Assembly: GCA_017542125.1 (NCBI GenBank)
Contig: JAFXXU010000058.1
Location: 1-64,000, forward strand
Reading direction: 5' to 3'
DNA length: 64,000 nucleotides
Source: Ruminococcus sp.
GTDB taxonomy: Bacteria; Bacillota; Clostridia; Oscillospirales; Ruminococcaceae
In this document: one piece after another, positions 58,601 through 64,000 of the stretch
Layout: the number at the start of each line of letters is the position of its first letter
Numbering within the stretch: the first letter of the stretch is position 1
Position numbers and translations under genes: made by a program
The notes under the pieces: model-generated
Told to the model about the DNA's origin: nothing
Database searches by the model: none
What the model saw: the letters and a program-made list of their open reading frames with translations, nothing else

Positions 58601-60667
58601 ATGTCCTATTGTCCCTTTTGTATGAACGAGCTCCGTGAGGGCGAGAGCAAATGCTCCGCCTGCGGACGGGAGCTCAGTGAATATGTTTCACCCTCCCACA
58701 CTCTCGCACAGGGAGCTATGCTCAATCACCGTTATCTGGTGGGCGGAGTGCTGGGTGAGGGCGGCTTCGGTATTACCTATATCGGCCTCGATACCCTCCT
58801 GCAGTTCAAGGTAGCCATCAAGGAATTCTACCCCGCAGGAATGGTGAACCGTAACAATACCGTCTCAAACGAGGTGCTCAGCATCAGCGCCGATACTGCC
58901 CGGGAGCTTTTCTCAAAGAGCCGCGAGCATTTTCTCCACGAGGCGAGGACTCTTGCCAAGTTCACCAACGAGCCCGGCATAGTGGCGGTAAGGGATTTCT
59001 TTGAAGAGAACCATACCGTCTATATCGTTATGGAATACCTGGACGGCATCACGCTGAAAAGCTATCTCAAGCAGGTGGGGACTATCTCCAGCTATAACAC
59101 CATCTGCCTGCTGATGCCTGTATTCCAGTCGCTGAAAAAGATACACGAGAAAAACCTTATCCACCGGGATATAAGCCCCGATAATATCATGCTGGTGGGC
59201 GAGGCTGTCAAGCTGCTGGACTTCGGCGCTGCCAGAGAGTTCGCCGACGAAAAGAGCCTTTCGGTCATGCTGAAGCACGGCTATGCTCCTATGGAGCAGT
59301 ACCGCCGCCACGGCAAGCAGGGCGCCTGGACGGATATCTACGCTATCTGTGCCACGGTATATAAGTGTATCACCGGCAATATCCCTCCCGATGCCCCTGA
59401 CCGTATCTATGAGGATAACCTAAAAATGCCCTCGGAGCTGGGCTTTGAATGCTCCCCCGAGTTTGAGGCTGTGCTTCGCCACGGCCTTGCCATCAAGGCT
59501 GAGGATAGGATACAGTCTATCGACCAGCTGCTGGATGAGCTTTCTAAGGTCCCCGACTTCGATCTCGGCTTTGATTCCGGGACGGCTCCCGCACCCATTA
59601 TGCCCGAAAACAAGGGCGGGTCAAATACCGCCGCTTCCCCCTCTGACGGAGAAGGCCCCCGCCTTTCGCAGTATGTTCCGCGAAGCAGCTATGAGGATAA
59701 CGAAAGCACCGTCTACACTCCCAAGCCAAACTTCACCGCCGCCGAAAATACCGACAGCACAGATAGCGATGCCAGGCTCTCGGAGTATATACCGACTTCT
59801 TCCTCCGAGCCAGAGCCTGAACCCGAGCCCAAAAAGCCGGAGCCGGCTCCCGCGCCTGCGATCCCTGAGAAGAAGAGCAGCAAGCTTATTATAGTTGGAG
59901 CTGCCTGTGCAGCACTCCTTGTCATAGGCGGCATAGTGCTGTTTATGAACCTTAAAGGTGATGACAGCGTAAAGACCTCCTCGCCTGACAGCACTGCCGC
60001 AGCAACTACAACGACTGCTACAGCTGCGGTCACTACCGCTTCTGCGACCGTTACCTCTGCTCCCGAGACCACCCCGGCACCCGAAAGCTCCGCTCCCACG
60101 GAGTCGGAGACAAAGACGGAGCCCGATAGCTCAACCGCTGCCGACGATTCCTCCGAGGAACAGCATTTTCATATCCTCTATCCCGATCTTCGGGGCTCTC
60201 TCTCTGTGGATAACGGGCTGCTCGATATGAACTACTCCCTTTTCGGCCTTCAGAAAAGCAACATCCAGACAATGTTCGCCACAGGTCAGGTCTATGTTTC
60301 CACCGATCACGACAAATGGACCACCGGCGACACAGTAATGCTCGTGCCCATAGATCTCGGCAACGAGACAGAGGAATACTTCGATTCCATCGACCTCTAT
60401 TTCAAGGGCGATGATCTCTGGATGGTGCAGTATCAGTACGGCGAAGAATTCAGCAGCAGCATCAGGGAAGCCGCCGAGCAGAAACACGGCAAACCCATCT
60501 ATGATACTGATAACGACGTCAGATGGGCCATAGCTTCCGGCAAGTGTATGTTCCAGTTGTATATGGATGAGGTGGAGGGTCAGAAGATATTCTCCCAGAG
60601 ATATATCTATGAGACTATGCTCTACGATAACAAAATGCTTGAGGACGGCTATTTTGAAAAGCAGTAG
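58601..60667 (+). CDS. Membrane Ser/Thr protein kinase with N-terminal zinc ribbon
   Basis: A 688-residue Hanks-type kinase. A zinc ribbon opens the protein (CPFCMNELREGESKCSAC). The kinase domain (about 45-310) is complete: LGEGGFGITYIG, catalytic Lys in VAIKEFYP (about 73), HRDISPDN (about 187) and LDFGAARE (about 205). An acidic/Pro linker leads to one membrane helix (about 427-450, LIIVGAACAALLVIGGIVLF), a Thr/Ala-rich stalk and an extracellular domain (about 520-688) of unknown family, not PASTA. It should phosphorylate components of the locus, with the two PP2C enzymes opposing it. Confidence 0.92.
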   Translation: MSYCPFCMNELREGESKCSACGRELSEYVSPSHTLAQGAMLNHRYLVGGVLGEGGFGITYIGLDTLLQFKVAIKEFYPAGMVNRNNTVSNEVLSISADTARELFSKSREHFLHEARTLAKFTNEPGIVAVRDFFEENHTVYIVMEYLDGITLKSYLKQVGTISSYNTICLLMPVFQSLKKIHEKNLIHRDISPDNIMLVGEAVKLLDFGAAREFADEKSLSVMLKHGYAPMEQYRRHGKQGAWTDIYAICATVYKCITGNIPPDAPDRIYEDNLKMPSELGFECSPEFEAVLRHGLAIKAEDRIQSIDQLLDELSKVPDFDLGFDSGTAPAPIMPENKGGSNTAASPSDGEGPRLSQYVPRSSYEDNESTVYTPKPNFTAAENTDSTDSDARLSEYIPTSSSEPEPEPEPKKPEPAPAPAIPEKKSSKLIIVGAACAALLVIGGIVLFMNLKGDDSVKTSSPDSTAAATTTTATAAVTTASATVTSAPETTPAPESSAPTESETKTEPDSSTAADDSSEEQHFHILYPDLRGSLSVDNGLLDMNYSLFGLQKSNIQTMFATGQVYVSTDHDKWTTGDTVMLVPIDLGNETEEYFDSIDLYFKGDDLWMVQYQYGEEFSSSIREAAEQKHGKPIYDTDNDVRWAIASGKCMFQLYMDEVEGQKIFSQRYIYETMLYDNKMLEDGYFEKQ

Positions 60668-60689
60668 CACAAGCAAGTGAGGCGATCAA

Positions 60690-63395
60690 ATGAAATTCTG
60701 TATGAAATGTATGGCGCAGTATGACGATGCGCTGAGAGTATGCCCCGAGTGCGGCTTTGCCGAAGGCACCCTGCCGGATAATTCCAGATGCATCGAGCCC
60801 GGAGTCGTCCTTGCAGACAGATATATAATGGGTATGCCGCTGAATATCGACGGCTGGTTTATCAAGTATATTGGCTGGGATGCTCTTACCAACAAGACAG
60901 TAACTATCTACGAATACTGCCCGGCACGTTTTTCATCCCGCAATATCGGGGATCAGAACATCACGGTCATCAAGGAGAAGGAATTCTATAAGTATATGGA
61001 TACCTTCCTCAAAAAGTCGCAGATACTGGCGGAGCTGCACCTCCCCGATAACGTCAGCGCGGTATATGAGACCTTTGAGAAGAACAAGACAGCCTATGTC
61101 ATAACCGAGTACGTCAAGGGCAAGTCCCTGTCGGAGCACCTGGAGGAAAAGGGAGCCCTGTCTCCCCAGCTTACAGAGCAGATGTTCCTGCCCATACTCC
61201 GCTCTATCGACGAGCTCCACGAAAGCGGGTTCTTTATCGGAGGCTTCTCCATACACGATCTGCTCGTTCTGGACGACGGAACCCTCTTCCTCAACTCGTA
61301 TCTTGAAAACATCCTGTTCAATGTCACCGATGACCTCAGCGACATCAAGCAGAAGGATAAACAGAAGTATTACCCCATAGAGCGGTTGCGGAGCTTTGAT
61401 TCTCCTGAGCTGCTGCCCTCAAACGATGTTTATTCGGCAGCGCTGATAATTCACCGTATGATGGGCGTTGAGCTCCCCGAAGCAGAGGCTCGCAGCGCTT
61501 ACTTTGAAAAGACCCATAAGGATAAGCTCAAAGCTCTGGGAGCCTATCATATCAGAGTTGATAAGGATAAGGAGAACGCTCTGCGCAATGCCTCCTATGT
61601 TGACAGCTCCTTCCGCACTCCAGATATGGAGACCTTTATCAAGGAGCTCTCCGGCGAGAAGAAGGTCGTTCTCAGGACGAATAAGAACAAGGGCTTCCCG
61701 CTGTGGGCAAAGATAGCCATACCCGTTGCCTGTGCCGCCGTCATCGCCGGCATCGTACTGGCGGTAGTTCTGAACAAGGGAGAAGAGACACCCCTTGTTG
61801 CCGAGACCACAGATACTCTCAATTCCGAGATGACGGTAGTTCCCAGCATAGTGAACCTCAATGCCGGCGCGGCGGAATCCAAGCTGGCACAGTTCGGCCT
61901 GCTGATCGAGCTTTCCGGCAAGGAGATAAACGACGAGCTAGAAGCCGGCACCGTTATCTCCCAGACCGTCGAGAAAGGCAGTATGGTGGAGAAGAACACT
62001 GTGGTTGGTGTAACGGTCAGCGCTAAAAGCGGGCTTATCACTATGCCGAACTTCCTTGGGCTCGACTCTAAGGACGTTATCCCTGTGGTTGAGAATTTGA
62101 AGCTCAGCTACTCCGTAAAGGAGTCATACAGCCGCTCCATAGGAAAAGGCTGCATAATCAGCCAGAGCATCACCCCCTACGACGAAGTTACTACCGACAG
62201 AAGGCTCGACCTGGTAGTCTCTCTCGGCCCCGACCCCAGCGAGGAGGTCAAGGAGGTAGAGGTGGGTGACCATGTGGGTAAGACCTATGACGAGCTTGTA
62301 AGAGACGCCGAGAACGACGGAACCCCCGTTGAGGTAGTCAAGAAGGTCTACGACGACACCAAGCCCGAGGGCACGGTATTGACTCAGTATCCGCCGGCAC
62401 AGTCAAGGCAGAACAGCGATCAGCCTGTACAGGTTGAGGTCACTACCGCTCAGAAGGAGCAGATACTTCCGGATGTCACTCTGCTTGATCAGAAGCGTGC
62501 CGAGAGCATACTTGCTCTGTTCGGCATTGAAACAGTTGTCAAGAACGAGCCCTCAGATAACGTAGCCGAGGGCCTGGTAGCTACACAGTCACCCGCAGCA
62601 GGGCAGAAGGTGCCCACCGGATCAAAGGTGACGCTCACCGTAAGCCAGGGCAAGGCATCGGTAAGTATGCCCAATGTTGTAGGTCAGCAGCTTGAAAATG
62701 CCGTGAAGCTCATCACCGATGCAGGCATATCTGCAAGGCTCACCTACACCGCCGATACCTCAAAGCCGGATAACGAGATCGTGGCTCAGAGCGTTGAGGC
62801 AGGCGCAGAAGTGAAGCGTGGAATGACAGTCGTCCTCACCGTTAATGCTGCAGGGCAGATCGCCGAGATCCCCGATGTTACCGGCATGAGATCCGAGGAT
62901 GCCAAGGCTAAGCTGGAAGAAGCGGGCTTTGTGATGAAGGTCTACGTCAGCGATGATTACAACGTTACCGAGGGCAAGGTCTATACACAGGCTCCCGGGG
63001 CGGGTATCCTCGCCAAGAAGGAGTCGGAGATAACCGTACTGCTTATGGCCTACACCGGCGAAGAGACCGAAAGCTCCGTACCTGACACCGACAGCAGCGA
63101 AGGCGACATCTTCGACAGCTCCCTTGAAGCTCCTGACAGCAAGGATATCGTTCTCTCTCCCGAGAGCATATCCGTTAAGGTCGGCGATGAGTTCATACTG
63201 CTCATCAAGTGTATAGGCATAGAGAACCTTGCTGCCGTGGACTATGAGCTCTCGGAGCAGGGCATCATCGAGGAGATCTACATCGACAAGCAGACTCTTG
63301 ATATGACCTTCAGGGCTGTCCAACCCGGTACGGTCGCCATCACCATAAGCGCCGAGGGCATATCCTCTATGTGCTTCGTTGAAGTTACCGAATAA
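60690..63395 (+). CDS. Membrane pseudokinase with six PASTA repeats and Ig-like end
   Basis: A 901-residue protein. A zinc ribbon (CMKCMAQYDDALRVCPECGF) precedes a kinase-like fold (about 45-310) that has lost its catalytic residues: VTIYEYCP replaces the VAIKEFYP of the neighbouring kinase (Lys to Tyr), FSIHDLLVLDDG stands where HRDxxxxN should be, and no DFG is present. A membrane helix follows (about 338-361). Six PASTA repeats span about 380-795 (MPNFLGLDSKDV, LPDVTLLDQKRAESI, MPNVVGQQLENAV, IPDVTGMRSEDAKAKL and two more degenerate ones). The last 90 residues look Ig-like. PASTA domains bind muropeptides or beta-lactams. EssB of canonical systems is also a membrane pseudokinase, so this may be its counterpart. 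Confidence 0.88.
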   Translation: MKFCMKCMAQYDDALRVCPECGFAEGTLPDNSRCIEPGVVLADRYIMGMPLNIDGWFIKYIGWDALTNKTVTIYEYCPARFSSRNIGDQNITVIKEKEFYKYMDTFLKKSQILAELHLPDNVSAVYETFEKNKTAYVITEYVKGKSLSEHLEEKGALSPQLTEQMFLPILRSIDELHESGFFIGGFSIHDLLVLDDGTLFLNSYLENILFNVTDDLSDIKQKDKQKYYPIERLRSFDSPELLPSNDVYSAALIIHRMMGVELPEAEARSAYFEKTHKDKLKALGAYHIRVDKDKENALRNASYVDSSFRTPDMETFIKELSGEKKVVLRTNKNKGFPLWAKIAIPVACAAVIAGIVLAVVLNKGEETPLVAETTDTLNSEMTVVPSIVNLNAGAAESKLAQFGLLIELSGKEINDELEAGTVISQTVEKGSMVEKNTVVGVTVSAKSGLITMPNFLGLDSKDVIPVVENLKLSYSVKESYSRSIGKGCIISQSITPYDEVTTDRRLDLVVSLGPDPSEEVKEVEVGDHVGKTYDELVRDAENDGTPVEVVKKVYDDTKPEGTVLTQYPPAQSRQNSDQPVQVEVTTAQKEQILPDVTLLDQKRAESILALFGIETVVKNEPSDNVAEGLVATQSPAAGQKVPTGSKVTLTVSQGKASVSMPNVVGQQLENAVKLITDAGISARLTYTADTSKPDNEIVAQSVEAGAEVKRGMTVVLTVNAAGQIAEIPDVTGMRSEDAKAKLEEAGFVMKVYVSDDYNVTEGKVYTQAPGAGILAKKESEITVLLMAYTGEETESSVPDTDSSEGDIFDSSLEAPDSKDIVLSPESISVKVGDEFILLIKCIGIENLAAVDYELSEQGIIEEIYIDKQTLDMTFRAVQPGTVAITISAEGISSMCFVEVTE

Positions 63396-63403
63396 AACAA
63401 TAT

Positions 63404-63440
63404 GACCCGGCGCACCCGAAAGAGCTGTGCCGGGTCTTTT
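63404..63440. terminator. Terminator closing the type VII-like locus
   Basis: GACCCGGCGCAC pairs with GTGCCGGGTC (one bulged base), followed by TTTTGTG. The other side has ATATTGTTTTA, so it may also serve the convergent AraC gene. Confidence 0.82.
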
Positions 63441-63445
63441 GTGTA

Positions 63446-64000
63446 TCAGAATTGTTCTGCGGCTCTGCGCCTGAACTCTGTGGGACTCTGACCTGTAAGC
63501 TGGCGAAAGCGCCTGCTGAAATACAGCGGGTCGCTGTAACCCACCGAAGCTGCCACCTCTCCGACGGTCATAAGGGTGGATCGCAGCAGCTTTTCAGCTT
63601 CTGACATTTTTAGGCTGTCGTGATACTGCTGCATAGTCTGGCCTGTCTCTGCTCTGAATACCGCCGCCAGCCGCTTGTAGCTCAGATAAAACTCCCGCTC
63701 CAGTGCTGCCGCAGAGAATGGCTCTGATATATTCTCTCTGAGATACTGCGCTATCCTGCCGCTGAGGCTTAGCTTTTCGGCAGGGCGGTCATTGCAAAGC
63801 AGGATAGAGGTCAGCAGCTCCGCCAGCTTAAGATCAATGAACCATTCCTTATCCCTGTCGTTTGAGGCAGCGTATTCATTGAAGCTAAGTATCTTCTGCT
63901 CGATACCGCTGCCCCTGAGCCCCGAAAGCTTTTTGGGCAGGGGAGCAGCGAGTCCCTCATCTGAGCTGTTAAGATAAAAGTGGCAGTAGAACCACCTTGT
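63446..64000 (-). CDS. AraC-family transcriptional regulator (3' part, start beyond window)
   Basis: The last 184 codons of a minus-strand gene that runs off the window; no stop interrupts the frame up to 64000. The C-terminus has the two helix-turn-helix motifs of AraC/XylS proteins: REFYLSYKRLAAVFRAETGQ and TVGEVAASVGYSDPLYFSRR, ending FRQLTGQSPTEFRRRA. The visible N-terminal part (WFYCHFYLNSSDE, LAELLTSILLC) resembles the sugar-sensing arm of the family. It converges on the type VII-like locus. Its targets are unknown; a carbohydrate regulon is common for this family. Confidence 0.9.
   Translation of the reverse strand, partial: TRWFYCHFYLNSSDEGLAAPLPKKLSGLRGSGIEQKILSFNEYAASNDRDKEWFIDLKLAELLTSILLCNDRPAEKLSLSGRIAQYLRENISEPFSAAALEREFYLSYKRLAAVFRAETGQTMQQYHDSLKMSEAEKLLRSTLMTVGEVAASVGYSDPLYFSRRFRQLTGQSPTEFRRRAAEQF

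Noticed and set aside
1..64000. tRNA, rRNA, prophage or integrative-element boundaries
   Set aside because: No cloverleaf, rRNA segment, integrase, recombinase or attachment-site pair was recognised by eye; a dedicated scan would be needed to exclude a tRNA fully.

Overview
The window reads as a chromosomal segment of a gut or rumen Firmicute, most likely Ruminococcus or a close relative in Oscillospiraceae. The reasons are a moderately GC-rich composition, canonical Firmicute SD sites and sigma-A promoters (nearly all with 17-bp spacers), a dockerin-bearing autolysin divergent from a cohesin-like surface protein, a GH44 cellulase/xyloglucanase, a decayed GH43 gene, SpoIIE-type phosphatases, and SipW-type signal peptidases. 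I saw no rRNA, tRNA, CRISPR array, phage or full insertion sequence. The organism call is inference from content; no database search was possible.

Layout. 0-4 kb: a dockerin-tagged cell-wall glucosaminidase-like protein and a divergent cohesin-like cell-surface protein. 4-8.6 kb: an operon of yfbR-like nucleotidase, rpe, GH44 glycosidase and an NCS2 purine permease. 8.6-8.8 kb: a promoter-plus-terminator unit without an ORF (candidate small RNA). 8.8-11.9 kb: a complete preQ1-forming operon (queD-queE-folE-queC-queF) with a leader containing a candidate preQ1 riboswitch and a terminator hairpin. 11.9-17.3 kb: signalling genes (membrane GGDEF protein, two convergent SpoIIE/PP2C phosphatases). 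17.6-20.3 kb: a sortase-type anchored lipase-like protein and a GH43 remnant. 20.5-32 kb: a seven-gene surface-fibre operon with two SipW-like peptidases, two or three TasA/camelysin-like proteins, an anchored accessory protein and a 2044-residue fibro-slime/SpaA adhesin. 32-34.7 kb: a metallo-beta-lactamase-fold hydrolase and a cytoplasmic LacI-sensor/GGDEF fusion. 34.9-42.2 kb: an operon starting almost leaderless, with HPr-kinase-like, PqqD-like, S24/S26 peptidase-like and ABC exporter genes, followed by a zinc-protease-like lipoprotein and a membrane sulfatase-fold protein; it looks like peptide (RiPP) processing and export but has no visible precursor. 42.6-44.5 kb: an InlB-repeat surface protein.

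44.7-63.4 kb is one long co-directional locus that I read as a divergent type VII (WXG100/ESX-like) secretion system. It has one clear WXG100 protein, further WXG100-like helical proteins, a large hydrophobic repeat-bearing candidate substrate, a TPR protein, a membrane FtsK/SpoIIIE ATPase split from a second two-P-loop ATPase, two PP2C phosphatases, a zinc-ribbon/FHA protein, a Ser/Thr kinase and a membrane pseudokinase with six PASTA repeats. EsaA and EssA are not recognisable. The pseudokinase could take the place of EssB, and the kinase, phosphatases and FHA protein could form a phospho-control circuit around the ATPase. This is the strongest candidate here for an incompletely described system. 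The window ends inside an AraC-family regulator.

Three copies of a 180-200 bp palindromic element (17 bp or longer terminal inverted repeats beginning TTAAGGCAACACCGCAC) lie at 1-139, 13274-13453 and 42242-42441 and behave like a MITE family. One copy sits in the transcribed leader of a phosphatase gene.
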